Shown one piece after another: positions 45,076 through 55,307 of a DNA stretch of 64,000 nt; position 1 is the first letter of the stretch; every line of letters begins with the position of its first letter. The notes beneath the pieces are model-generated. The model saw only the letters and a program-made list of their open reading frames with translations. It did not search any database and was not told where the DNA came from. The DNA comes from Pyropia haitanensis (lineage: Eukaryota; Rhodophyta; Bangiophyceae; Bangiales; Bangiaceae): assembly GCA_008729055.1 (NCBI GenBank), contig SDUX01000004.1, forward strand, positions 5,596,559-5,660,558, given 5' to 3'. The position numbers and the translations under genes are program-made.

Positions 45076-46847
45076 ATGGGGCTCCTGGATCAGGATGCCT
45101 TCATGTCCGAGCTTGCCAAGCTCCACGACAAGCGGTACGTGAGCCTGCCTGCTGGCCCCCCCGTGCGCCCTGCGAACCTGCTTTGAACTACCCGTTTGTT
45201 TCCAGCAGCCGGGAGAGAACACATGCATGTTCCTCGCGGGCGCCCTTTTTTTGGTGGACCTTTCTTTTTTTCTTTTTTTTTTTGGTTCGTATCCCTGTGC
45301 TGACGCTCCCTCACCCGTCTGGTATTCCTCCTCCATCGTTCTCCGCGCCAGGATGGTCTGGGCGCCCGCTGTTTGTGCCCCCCCCCCATTGTGCTCTTTG
45401 CGCCGTCGTCCGCGTTGCGTGTGTTTGTCAATGTATGGGCGGGCGTGCCGGGCGCACGCAGCAAGCTGAGCGGCTCGGTGTGGATTTCGATGAAGCGCGT
45501 CTGCCGGGACGTGCGGACGGCCAAGAAGCAGCCGATTGTACGTGGGGCGCTGCTGTGGCCTTGGGAGGGAGGGGTGCAGCCGCCACGAGCACGGCCGGAG
45601 GGGGGTGGGGGTCTGGAGAAGGGCGGACGGGGGGAGACGGTCCCGTTTGCGAGTGGCGCTGCCGTCGGCGGCCTCGCCGTGACGCCCCACACCCAGCGCT
45701 GACCGACGGTGGTGGTGTTTTCTTCCCTATCGCTGCTTCGTTGTTGGCGGCGCCTTGCTTTCTTTCTCTTGGGCGTCTGCCTCCTCTCTGTGGTGTGTGG
45801 GGTGTGGGTACGTGCGTTACGGCAACCACTCTGGCTGCCTGCCGCTCGGGGACGCCGCGCAGGAGGGGCCCGTGTGCTTGGTCCGCGCGACAGACGGGAA
45901 GAAGAAGATCAGCTGCGCGGTGCTGGCCAAAGACTCGGTACGTTGAAAGGGGGGGGGGGGGGGGGGGGGGGGGCGTGGGAGGCGGTGGGGTCACGGCCGT
46001 CGCCAGTGTGGGAGGTGTACAGCGCTGTGGCGTTGGGTTCTGTACCCTCCTCGCGGCGCTTGGTGGCTGCCTGGGAGGGGGGGTGAACAGCAGTGGCTCT
46101 GGTATGTGGGGTTGCTCACACGCTCTCGCCACTGTGGACGTACCAGTGACATTTTTTTGGGGGGGGGGTGGGGGGGTGCTCGTCGGCTCGCATCGCTGAT
46201 TGCGCCCGTCTTGTTGCCGACGGGCTCACGGTGGGTGGCCGGCCGCCCCCCACCTCGGCCGCCCCCCCGACAGATCCGCTTCCAGCTGGGCTTGATGGAT
46301 GTGGTGCGGGCGCACACGGGCGCCCTCAAGGCCAAGCCAAAAAAGGTACGTGTACCCGCACCGACGTTGATGAGGCCAAGAGGGGGTGGCTGGTAGTGGG
46401 GGAGAGCGACTGGTGGGGCAGGAGAGGCCGGTGGCTGGGGTGGGAGAGGCCCGCGGGTGGTGGTGGTCCGGGCGTGGGGCGCGGGGGGGCTCTGCGGCCG
46501 CCCCGGGGGTGACCGGCAGCCGGCGCGCCCGGCCGTCTGCCGCGCCCCCCCGCGCCCGCGTCTGCGCTGCGGCGCGCCCGGCCGCCTGCCGCGGCGCAGC
46601 CGCCGCGTGCGCGTGCCTCGGTGCGCGCCTTGGTGGGTGGGCGCCGGTGGCGCCGGTGCGGCCGAGTCACGCCACTCACGCGCGCTGGCCGTGAACCCGC
46701 ACCCGCCCTCGTTGCGTCCCCCCTTCCCCCTCGGGCGCCCGCGCACTTGGCCCTCGATGCGTGTTGCGCCGCCGCCGTGCTCGCCGGGCACCGCGGTCGC
46801 CCCCCGGCGGACAACAGACGCGCGCCAAGGCGGCCAAGGCAACCTGA
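45076..46847 (+). CDS. SRP14: Signal recognition particle 14 kDa subunit, five exons
   Basis: Exons 45076-45134, 45462-45537, 45863-45937, 46274-46345 and 46818-46847; 103 residues. SRP14 pairs with SRP9 on the Alu domain of SRP RNA and slows translation elongation during ER targeting. Exon 1 gives MGLLDQDAFMSELAKLHDKR. Exon 2 gives SGSVWISMKRV. Exon 3 gives CLVRATDGKKKIS, the most conserved SRP14 string. Exon 4 gives IRFQLGLMDVVRAHTGALK. The 30-nt last exon gives TRAKAAKAT, a basic tail as in other SRP14s. All four donors are GTACGT and all acceptors AG, and phases match throughout. The loop between exons 2 and 3 is about five residues shorter than in plants. A GTACGT at 45809, inside intron 2, leaves room for a missed micro-exon. 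Plant SRP14 is ~120 residues. Confidence 0.9.
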
Positions 46848-47102
46848 CGGGGGCGGCACAGCTGGCAGTGCACCCCCCCCCGACGCCATCTCTCCCGCCA
46901 CGCGCGTTGCCGGCCGCCCTGCTGCTGTACACCACCCTCGGAGCGCACGCGTGGCGCAAAGGAACTAGAGAACAATCACAAAAATAAGCCTAGTAGTGGT
47001 CTCTACAAAAAAGAAAAAAAAAAAGGAAGGACGGCCAGAGCACGCACGCGTCGTGTGCGCCACCCCCCACCCTGCCTCCCTCGAGCGTACGCCGCCCCCC
47101 CC
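46848..47102. other. Short convergent gap after SRP14
   Basis: Between the 3' ends of SRP14 and the TauE/SafE gene. It contains AAGGAACTAGAGAACAATC, AAAAATAAGCC and an A-rich tract at 47010-47025. Both 3' untranslated regions probably sit here. Confidence 0.5.
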
Positions 47103-48374
47103 TCAGGCGCGGCGGCTGCGCACCCCCCGGGCGACGCCCTCGGCCGCAGCGGCGAGGCCCTTGCGGGCGCCCCCCCCTCCCCGCCAGACGCGCCAGCCCA
47201 TGGCGCCAAGGACGATCGCCACCCCCCCCCTGAGGACCTCCTCTGGCGCGGCGAGGCCCGCGGCGGCGCCGCCCGCGCCGCCCACGACGGTGCCCGCCAC
47301 GAGGGGCGCCACCCAGCGGCCCGCGACGAGGCCCGCCCGCCCATACGTGACCGCCGCGGCGGTCGCCGCCGGCACCATGGCCGCAAACGCGGTGCCAACG
47401 ACGGTGTGGATGGGCCACGCGGGCGCCGCGACCGCCAGCAGCGGCACCAGCAGGCCGCCGCCGCTGACGCCCAGGACGCCCGACACAAACCCCGCCGCGA
47501 GGCCGCCGCCGACGAGCACCTCCCGCGACGGGGCGGCGGTGCTGATCGCAACGGCGGTGGCATCGGCATCCCGGGAATCGCCATCGGCTGCCGCGGCGGT
47601 CGCGGCGGCCGCCGCCGTGGCGGCCGTCGCGTCCTCCTCCCGCTGCGCCATCCACAGCTGGCGGGCGGGGAGGCCCGGGGCGAGGAGCATCAGGAAGCCG
47701 CCGAGCGCCTTGCGCAGCACCCCCGCCGGCAGGCGCGCCGACGCGGCCACGCCCAGCGGCGCGCCCGCCGCGGCGGCGGCGCCCAGGACGGCCGCGACGC
47801 CCACGTCCAGATGCCCCGCAGCCCCAAACGTCACCGCCGAGGCGGTGGCGGTGCCAATCACGGCGGTCAGGGCGGTGCCCGCCGCGGCGCGCTGCGCGAG
47901 GCCCCCATACCGGACGAGCATGGGGATGGAAAAGACCGCCCCGCCGAGGCCCGCCACGCCCCCCAGCGCGCCCGCCGCCACGCCAATGGGCAGGCCGACG
48001 CCAAGGGCAGACGGCACGGGCGTGACGGCAGGCGCCGCGCCCGCCACTGCCGCCGCCCGGCCGGCGGGCAGCACCACCGTTGGCGCCCGCCGAGCGGCGG
48101 CGGCCGCCGCGGCCGCGGCAGCGTCCACGTCGCCCACCGCCACGGCCGACGATAGCCGCCGGGTGGGCGGCGGCGTGGGCGGCGGCGGCGGCGCCGGCAC
48201 GCGGCGGCGTTTGGCGCCCGCCCCGCCGCCGGGTGGTGGCGGCGCCAACCGCGGCCCTGCCGCCGAGTGGGCGCCCCCGCCGCCACTGCCGGTGGGGGGG
48301 TGGAAGGGAGGCGGCGGGCGGGCGCCGCGGAGGGGGAGGGCGCCCGCCCGCCCGCGGGCGGCGGCGGCGAGCAT
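47103..48374 (-). CDS. TauE/SafE (TSUP) family membrane transporter, probably organelle-targeted
   Basis: A protein of 423 residues. TSUP proteins export sulfite, sulfoacetate or related organic anions. Two homologous halves are visible. The first starts GVGLPIGVAAGALGGVAGLGG with AVFSIPMLVRYGGLAQRAAAGTALTAV. The second starts GGGLAAGFVSGVLGVSGGG with LLVPLLAVAAPAWPIHTVVGTAFAAM. The GxxxGxxSGxxGxGGGxxxVP pattern repeated per half is the family signature. About eight hydrophobic helices are expected. A central hydrophilic loop rich in Ala and Asp separates the halves. The first ~115 residues are Pro, Arg and Ala-rich without acids, suggesting a transit peptide for plastid or mitochondrion. Substrate is unknown. 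The frame is intact and intronless. Confidence 0.88.
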   Translation of the reverse strand: MLAAAARGRAGALPLRGARPPPPFHPPTGSGGGGAHSAAGPRLAPPPPGGGAGAKRRRVPAPPPPPTPPPTRRLSSAVAVGDVDAAAAAAAAAARRAPTVVLPAGRAAAVAGAAPAVTPVPSALGVGLPIGVAAGALGGVAGLGGAVFSIPMLVRYGGLAQRAAAGTALTAVIGTATASAVTFGAAGHLDVGVAAVLGAAAAAGAPLGVAASARLPAGVLRKALGGFLMLLAPGLPARQLWMAQREEDATAATAAAAATAAAADGDSRDADATAVAISTAAPSREVLVGGGLAAGFVSGVLGVSGGGLLVPLLAVAAPAWPIHTVVGTAFAAMVPAATAAAVTYGRAGLVAGRWVAPLVAGTVVGGAGGAAAGLAAPEEVLRGGVAIVLGAMGWRVWRGGGGARKGLAAAAEGVARGVRSRRA

Positions 48375-50683
48375 CGCAACAGAGGGGGGGGGGGGAGGCG
48401 GCCGACCCGTGTCCCGACACGCCCGCAGCGAGCGACGGTCGGTTGGTCGCGGAGGGTGGCGGCGGCGGCGGCGGCGGCGGCGGCAGCGTGGCGGGCGGTC
48501 GGTGGGGAGGTGGGCGGCTTGACAGGGCAGAGAGGCAAGGGTGGTGACGTCGGGGAGGGGGTGACGTCGGAGGAAGTGGTCCGGTTACGGGGACGGGGCG
48601 GTCAGTGTCGGGCGGGTGGGCGCCGGTAATGTAGGGATAACGCTGGCGTAGGGAGAGGAACGATACGATCCGGGGGAGGTCCGAGTGGGCCACCAGATAG
48701 GGTGCGTGGGAGTGTCTTGCCGCCGAACCTCGTCGCGCACACCGGCGGGGTAGGGGCGTGTACACCTTTTGTTGTACCGCACAGTGTCTGGTGGCCGTGC
48801 GGGGCGGGGGTCCCCACCGCAATAGAATATCCGATATAGAGCGATGGTCCACCTACGACACGGAGGGTGCGGGCGCAGTCAGCCGAGTGGGCGTGTCCCC
48901 AAATTGCTGCGGTGGGGGACGGCGGGCGGAGCAGCCGCAGGTGCCACGAGGACGGCATTGGACGCCCAGCCGCAGAACGCGCCCTGGTCAGACAATAACT
49001 GCTGGGCGGGTCTGTCGGCGGCGGAGAGCCCGCCCGTTGGGCCCCCCTGTGAAGGTCATTTCAGTTCAATGTTCCGGTCGCCGCCGCCGAGCTCAGCGGC
49101 AGACGGCGAGCACGAAACGGACCTGCCTGAGGGGGGGGGGGGGGGTTCCGCCTCCGCCCCCCCCCCCAATCGCATCCCTGTGGGCGTTGAGTGACAACGG
49201 GGGGCCAGGGGCCGACCACCCCGACATTCGATTGGGAATTGGACTGCCTGGCGAGGATGTGGAGGTCCGCCGCTGGAGGCCCGCTGTGTGGCTGACGGCC
49301 GCCGTCGGCGACAGACCTACCCCACCCGAGCGAGGGGCCTCGGGAGATTTTTTGGCAACGGCCGCCGCCTCCCAGCCGCACTGCCCCGTCTTCCTGCACG
49401 AGAACGCGGCGGGACGCTGCCCCACCGAACCGTCGTGAAGGAGTCAAGCGGGCGGGACCACAACCCCTTCCCGCCGGCCGATTGCGGGGGGACGTGCGTT
49501 GTGGGGCGGTTGAGGGGCCGGCCAGGCGCCGCTTTTTGCGACACACCCCGCGGGTGCAGCCCCAACGTTTGGGTGGTGGATTCGTCGAATCCCTCGTGTG
49601 GTGTGGCGTGCGTCCGAGGGAATCTGTGGGGGGGTGCTGGGAAGCCCACTGGCCGCTTGCAAGGACCACACAGCGGAGGCATGGGAGGCGACGCGGCGGT
49701 GTGGGGCTGGCGTTCCCGATTTCTGGGGCAGTGCCAGCTGTCACCGCGTCGATGCCGCGCCTCGAGTGTGGCCCTAGTGCGTGGACGCCGGCCAACGCGC
49801 GCGCATGCATAGTTGGGTGTCTCGACCAGGTCGGTATTTAATGTAAGTTATGTAACGCATGAAGCTCTAAGTGTGTAGAGTGGGTATTTCTCAGTCTTGA
49901 AGACTTGGTGCCAATCGCCAGCGTCACTCGGCAGGTCGCGACTGCACGGTTAGCATCTTAGCGGCGACAGCGACAGCGACGTGCTGCACGGGACGGCGTT
50001 CGGACGCTCGCGTCGGCGGTGCTGCCGCTGTCGTCCTCGCATGCCGTCGGCGCCCGCGGCGGCGGCGCTGCGGGCGTGCCAGTTGCGGCTCGGCGGCTAG
50101 CGTCTGCACCACTGCCTGTGGCGGGTGGGGGCGGAGGAGCGGGCGACCGCGCTCGCCGAGGAGTCTGTCCGTGTGTTTCCCCCATGGTCCCCATGCCTTT
50201 GTAAGACCCCCCCTCTGCGTCGTGCGGGCGTCTGCCAATGCGCCGGCGTGCCAGACCACCCGCCTCCCCTTAGGGGGTTGTCGCGGTGGGACCGCCCGCC
50301 CCCGAGGTCCCCATCCGGGGAGGGAGGTGCGCCACGGGCTGGGCCGCCACGGACCTGCATGCGTCGGCGGGGCGGGGCGAGCTGCAGTGCCGGGGGCGTC
50401 CGTCTCATGCCGCCCCTCCCTCCCCCTCTTCCCGTCTTTCCGCTGGGTGACAGGCAGCACGGGTGGGGGGGCTTAACGGGCGGCGCTCGTCCTGTGCGAT
50501 GGGCGTCCGTCGGCCGCTGCCGGCATACGGGCTGGTGACGCCGTCGCGGGGTGGGGTGGCTCGCGCTCGGGGGATCCTCCACCCGCGGTTGTCTACCCGC
50601 GGGTCGGCGGTGCCGTCGCGGGGTGGGGTGTTGGCCGCTCGGGGCGGGTCGGGTCAGGTCGGCGCCGGCGTCGCGGGTGCGGC
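48375..50683. other. Intergenic region, no supported gene
   Basis: 48375-48540 is the GC-rich leader of the transporter gene. 48600-50500 has moderate GC, with several open frames on both strands but no recognisable domain. 49830-49930 is the most AT-rich part (GGTATTTAATGTAAGTTATG). A G run lies at 49131-49144. I found no tRNA or other RNA gene here. Confidence 0.4.
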
Positions 50684-52205
50684 ATGGCGGGCCGGCTGGC
50701 CGCCTGTGTGGTGGGCCGCCCGCGTGGCCGTCCCGCCCTCCTGGTCGCCGGCCTCGCTGGCACTACGGCCGCCGTCGCGGCAGCTGCCAGTACGGGTGTG
50801 ACGGGTGACGTGGCGGTGGCGCCCCCCGGCGGTGCCCGGCTGTGGGCGGGTGCGCGGTTGGCGGCGTCGGTCCGCGCGGGGGTTATCATTCCCGCCGGTG
50901 CTGGACGCGTCGTGCGGGGCGGGCCCCCCTCAGGTGCACAAGGAGATTGGGGTCCCTGACGGAGGCCGAGATCGGGACCTACCAGTCGGCCGTCCTCGCG
51001 CTGCACGCCAAGGAGTCGACGACGGGGGGGCTGAACTGGTTTGAGCAGTTTGTCGCCGTCCTTGCGGCCCTTGCCGACCCAATGCTCTAGTCGGAGCACT
51101 TTCTGGCGTGGCACCGGCTGCTCCTCTTGGCGTTTGAGAATGCCCTCTGCGCGATTGACCCGGCGGTGACCATACCGTCCTTGGACTGGTCCATGGACGC
51201 GACGGACCTGGCGTCGTCACCCGTTTGGGGAGCGACCCGGCTGGGGGGTGCGGTGGACGGCGGGTGCATCCAGGGCGGGCCGTTGGGTGCATGGATGTGG
51301 ACAATGCGGGGGGCTGGAATGACGGCACCCACTGCGTGACGCGGGGCTTTGCGTTGGGCCTGGTGGAGGCCATTCCGACGGACTTTGAGACCAAGGCGGT
51401 GATGGAGGGGGTGTGGTCGAACGCGTCGACGAGCTTTGCGGGCTTGGCGACCGCGCTCAAGTCCAGCCACGGTATCCCGCACGTGGACGTGGGGGGGATC
51501 TTTGGGCAGGGCAACTTGACGTGGCTGGACCTGGCGACCGCGGACGTGGCGTTTTGGTCCCACCACGCGTACATTGAGTACGTGTGGTCGCGGCGCCAGG
51601 GGGCACCGGGCATTGACGCGGGGGCGTATGAGGGGCCCTTTGCGGCGGCCGAGGCGAGCCCAGCGGACGTGCTGGGCCCGTTCAACCTGCCCGCTTTGGA
51701 GGCGATTGAGCTGAGCTGCGTCAGCTACGTGCCAGACACGCGCATGAGCCGGGCAGAGCAGACGGCGGCGCCACCGGCGCCGACGCCTGCACCGACACCC
51801 ACTGCGAGCGCTGGCGCTACCGCAACGGCGACGGCCACCGCGATGCCCACGCCCACGGCGACTGCCAGCGCCACGCCCGACCAGACGGCGAGCGCCACGC
51901 CCAGCCCGACGGCGAGCGCCACCCCGAGTCCGACCACGAGCGCCACCCCGAGTCTGGCGGCGAGCGCCACCTCCGGTCACATCCTCGCCGCTCTCACGCA
52001 CGACTCGCCGACGCACCTTTGCCGCCACGGCATGCCGCTCCCCTTGGTTGACGCTCCGCAGCACATCAACGACACAAAAGGGGCCACAGCTGCTCGTTCT
52101 GCATGCCCCGGCGCTCGGACAAGTCAAACAGCATCGTCTGCATCGACCGCTTCACAGCATAGTGCTCTGGTCACCGCAGCACTGGAGAGCAGTGTCCCTG
52201 CATGA
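50684..52205 (+). pseudogene. Broken tyrosinase-family gene
   Basis: Tyrosinase (di-copper phenol oxidase) homology is spread over different frames. At 50939-50955, VHKEIG in one frame continues as SLTEAEIGTYQSAVLAL in another. An in-frame TAG at 51088-51090 interrupts NWFEQFVAVLAALADPML and SEHFLAWHRLLLLAFENAL, the copper-A region with its WHR histidine. The frame changes again near 51280. The last frame gives the copper-B region, HGIPHVDVGG and DVAFWSHHAYIEYVWSRRQ. One copper-A histidine expected before the WHR motif is not obvious (FVAVL where FVxxH is usual). A Ser/Thr/Pro linker of 24-bp repeats follows, then a tail ending at 52205. The lesions are not at long homopolymers, so this is a decayed gene rather than run-length error. 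The N-terminal signal-like stretch from 50684 is tentative. Confidence 0.78.
51855..51972 (+). repeat. 24-bp tandem repeats encoding a Ser/Thr/Pro linker
   Basis: About four and a half copies of a 24-bp unit containing GCGAGCGCCACGCCCAG, encoding ASATPSPT-like octapeptides in the tail of the tyrosinase relic. Copies differ by a few bases. Such linkers are typical of O-glycosylated secreted proteins. Confidence 0.8.
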
Positions 52206-52547
52206 ACAGCTACGACGACCTGCCAGCACCCGCCCCTCGCACGGCTGTGCCTCTTGCACTTGTAGCTCGGCCGGGGCCCGTAGGGTAGGCGGCGCAGGAG
52301 GGAAGAAAAAAAGACAGTGACATGGGCTCCGAGGCCGTGTTGCTACCGCAACCGTACGACCGTCAGTTACAACCCCTATCACGCGCTCTTCTCCTCTCCC
52401 GCACCCCCCCGCTCACCATGTGAAGCGGGCGCGGGGCGCGCACTCGCTCTCGCCCTCCAAAAAAGAACAGCCGTTGTCCCGCCCAAAGAAACGCTGCCGA
52501 CGCCGCCGCAGCCGCGGCCGTCGTCACCCCCTACATCCCAAGACCCA
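52206..52547. other. Intergenic region between tyrosinase relic and carrier gene
   Basis: Moderate GC. A-rich tract at about 52303-52315. No gene is seen; it probably includes the 3' untranslated region of the minus-strand carrier. Confidence 0.4.
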
Positions 52548-53609
52548 TCAGAGGCCGTCAAACCCAGCCAGCTGCCGCAGCCGCTCGTATAAGCACAGCG
52601 CGAGCGCGGTTTGTGGGCCGAGGCGCAAGTACGCCGCGGTCCACCCCCGAAAGAGCCCCCGCGCGCCTTCCGCGCGCACTAGCCCCAGCGCCGTTGCAGC
52701 CAGCCCGCGCCCGCCCCCCTCCACCATCATGCGAGTCTTGAGGACGTCCGCGGGGCTCGACACGGTCGTTGTCACCACCCCGCTGACGGCGGCGGCAGAC
52801 ACTTCCAGGCCCCAGCCGCCGCCGCCAGGGCCCCACCCCCCGGCGGCGCGGAGCCACCCCTTGGCCCCGTCATACACGCCGAGCTGCGCCGCGTTCACCA
52901 CCGCCGCACGGGCCACGGCGGGCACGCCGCCCCGCCAGAGACCGGCCAGCCCGTCTGGCCCGCCCGCCGCGCGGAGGAGGGCGTCGCCCAGGTGGCGGTA
53001 CGCCCCCGGCGGCGCGGCCTGCATGCGCGTCTTGGCCAGCTCAAAGGGCGCGCCGACGAGCGCGCCCGCGGCGCCCGCGGTGGCGCCAGCCGCCGCTTTG
53101 ACCACCCCCGCCGACTCGGGGAGCCCGGTCTGGCCGGCAATGGCCCCACGGGCGCGCTCATACCCACCGACACGGACGGCCGAGTAGGTGGCCGCCCTTG
53201 CAAGCGCGGCGCCCAGGCCGGCATACAGGGCGGGCGCGCCGCCGGCCAGCACCCGCCACGCGGTAGCTCGCAGCAGGGGCGGTGGCGGCGGCGCACTGGG
53301 CACGCCAGAGAGGGCAAACGCAGGGGTGTGGCCGAGGCCGCGAGCGCGGGCAGCGGCGGAGGTGGCACCACTGCCGCAGCTGCCGCCGGCCGCCGCCGCC
53401 GCCGTCTGCATGCGTGTCTTGATGACATCGAGGGGATGTGTTGCGACCGCCGACAGGCCGCACGCGGTACCACCAAGTGCGAGGGACTGCCACAGGGGCG
53501 CCGCCGCGGGGGGGGGCCGCCGAAGGGAGGAACGGGGTGAACCCGGGGGGGACCGGGGAGGGGGAAATGGCGGCGTTGGCGTTGATAGGGAGGTTCTCCC
53601 CGCGTCCAT
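52548..53609 (-). CDS. Mitochondrial carrier family protein (oxoglutarate/dicarboxylate type)
   Basis: A protein of 353 residues with the three SLC25 repeats, each with the PX[D/E]XX[K/R] signature: THPLDVIKTRMQ, GAPFELAKTRMQ and SSPADVLKTRMM. Six transmembrane helices are implied. Repeat 1 has a long Ala/Gly/Ser-rich matrix loop. NAAQLGVYDGAKGWL in repeat 2 and GLFRGWTAAYLRLGPQTAL in repeat 3 resemble the oxoglutarate-malate / dicarboxylate / uncoupling-protein branch, so 2-oxoglutarate or another dicarboxylate is the likeliest cargo. Exact substrate cannot be read. The N-terminal 35 residues are Pro/Ser-rich. Intact and intronless. Confidence 0.9.
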   Translation of the reverse strand: MDAGRTSLSTPTPPFPPPRSPPGSPRSSLRRPPPAAAPLWQSLALGGTACGLSAVATHPLDVIKTRMQTAAAAAGGSCGSGATSAAARARGLGHTPAFALSGVPSAPPPPPLLRATAWRVLAGGAPALYAGLGAALARAATYSAVRVGGYERARGAIAGQTGLPESAGVVKAAAGATAGAAGALVGAPFELAKTRMQAAPPGAYRHLGDALLRAAGGPDGLAGLWRGGVPAVARAAVVNAAQLGVYDGAKGWLRAAGGWGPGGGGWGLEVSAAAVSGVVTTTVSSPADVLKTRMMVEGGGRGLAATALGLVRAEGARGLFRGWTAAYLRLGPQTALALCLYERLRQLAGFDGL

Positions 53610-55307
53610 GGTAGACCGGGATCAGGGCGGGGTGGTAGAAAGGAAGCAAAAAAGAGAGGGGAAGGGGAGAGGGGGAAGCGCAGGGAGCACCACGTCTCGA
53701 CCGTGCAATGAGAGCCCGACACCACGACGGGACGCGTCACGGGTGCACGGCCGGGCTGGGTCGGCTGTGGCGGGGAGGGGAAACACGGCCGGGGGGGTTG
53801 CGAGGGGACATGGAGTGGGGAGGGAGGGGGAGGAGGGGAGGAAAGGGCGGACGAACGATGCTGGAAGGAGGCCGGGACGCGGGGGGAAGGGGCAGGCAGT
53901 GGGGAGGGAGGGCGGTCTGGTGGCCGGCAGTGGCGGTGGCGGGCGCCGCGACGACGGTCAGATGACCCCCCTCCAGTGAGGCAGCGCGCGAGGGGGGTGT
54001 TGGCCTTGCAGGCGACTGTGGCCCCCGGCGGCGGCGGCGGTGGAAGTCGGGGCCGGCGACGGCACGTGACCGCCGCGCAAAGGGGGTGCCACCTGGGTGG
54101 GCCCGCCCGGCAAGGGGCGGGTGGAAGCCCGCCACGCTGCCTCGCCGCCGGCCGGGCACACGCACAGCGCGGCTCGTCGCGGCCGCGGGTTTCCCCTCCG
54201 CCGCCGCCGGGCTCGAACAGCAAACACGCAAATCCCACCGGCAATTGGCCAATCATCGTTGCGGAATGGGAGACGCGGCGGTCAGACGCCAGACAAGGCC
54301 TCGGAAGCGGGCCAGAGGCGGGGGTTTCCCCCGGCCGGTAAGGGCGTGTCCCTCGACCCTGGAAATGAGATCGACCAATCACGAGTGCCACAGATTGTGA
54401 GGTAGGCGCAGGCAGGCGTCTTCCGCGGGCGCCCCGTCACACCGGGAAGGGCGCGCGCCCAAAGCGGCTGGGACAACATTTCAATTCCAACTCGGGTAGC
54501 GTCCGCCCCAGAAGATGTGTACTTCCGTACACTATTGGAGCGATTACTGCCAAAAAGTTCACACTGTGTCAGCTTTTTCTCGCCTGAAAGAACATTTGGA
54601 CGGCGGGGGGCACCAAATCTGCAGTCGACCAGCGACCGCGGTAGACTCGCCCGCAGCGGCTGTGATGTTCTTCTTCCCTTTCACGGAGGTCGTGGTGGTG
54701 GTGTGGCCGCACCGCTGAACCAGAGGATGGTGGCGCTTTGTGCAGTGGGGACGGCAGCGTCGAGAGATGAACCAATGGGCAAAAAAAGTAGGGTGAAAAA
54801 ATTGGGGTAGTCACCTGTCCTTTTTGGAAGAGCAACGAAACGGCTTGGCTCTTGTCATCCTGGTACTACATGCAGTACAGACGGCACCGTCATTGCAAAG
54901 GGCCTGCTTCTCTTTGAGTCCTTTCCTGGCGTATCCTGCACATCCGCGTCGGTCACACCTCCCTGCCGTGGCTGAGGCGCGGCGCGTTCCGCAAAGCGCG
55001 GTCCAGTTCCTTCCCGCACCCCTGGGCGAGGGGTACCCCCGGCGGCGCCGCCGTGGGACAGCGGCTGCCCCACGGCAGGGACACTACGGCGCAGGGCAAG
55101 AGACACACGCGGGAGGAAGAAAACAATGAAAAAGAACAAACGAGACCCCGGGGCCTTCCCCGCCGCCTGTACGGTGATGCATCCCACACCGGCGCCACCC
55201 ACCACCAGCTCCTATTCCACGCCCGCTTCCGCGTTCCGCCGCACCGCCGCCACGCTCGGCGCGACGACACGGACGCACCCCCCCCCCCCCTCCTTCCCCC
55301 CCCCCTT
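53610..55307. other. Intergenic region, no supported gene
   Basis: 53610-53960 is purine-rich on the plus strand (AGAGAGGGGAAGGGGAG), the pyrimidine-rich leader of the carrier gene. 54470-54960 is an AT-richer island (TGTGTACTTCCGTACAC) with only short, featureless open frames. No RNA gene was recognised. Confidence 0.4.

Noticed and set aside
45755..45862. Open frame upstream of SRP14 exon 3 (reading YVRYGNHSGCLPLGD)
   Set aside because: No AG acceptor exists near its start; using the AG at 45861-45862 keeps phase and gives a normal SRP14 length.
50951..51285. Explaining the tyrosinase breaks as run-length errors like those elsewhere
   Set aside because: One shift has the opposite sense, neither is at a long run, and there is also an in-frame stop.
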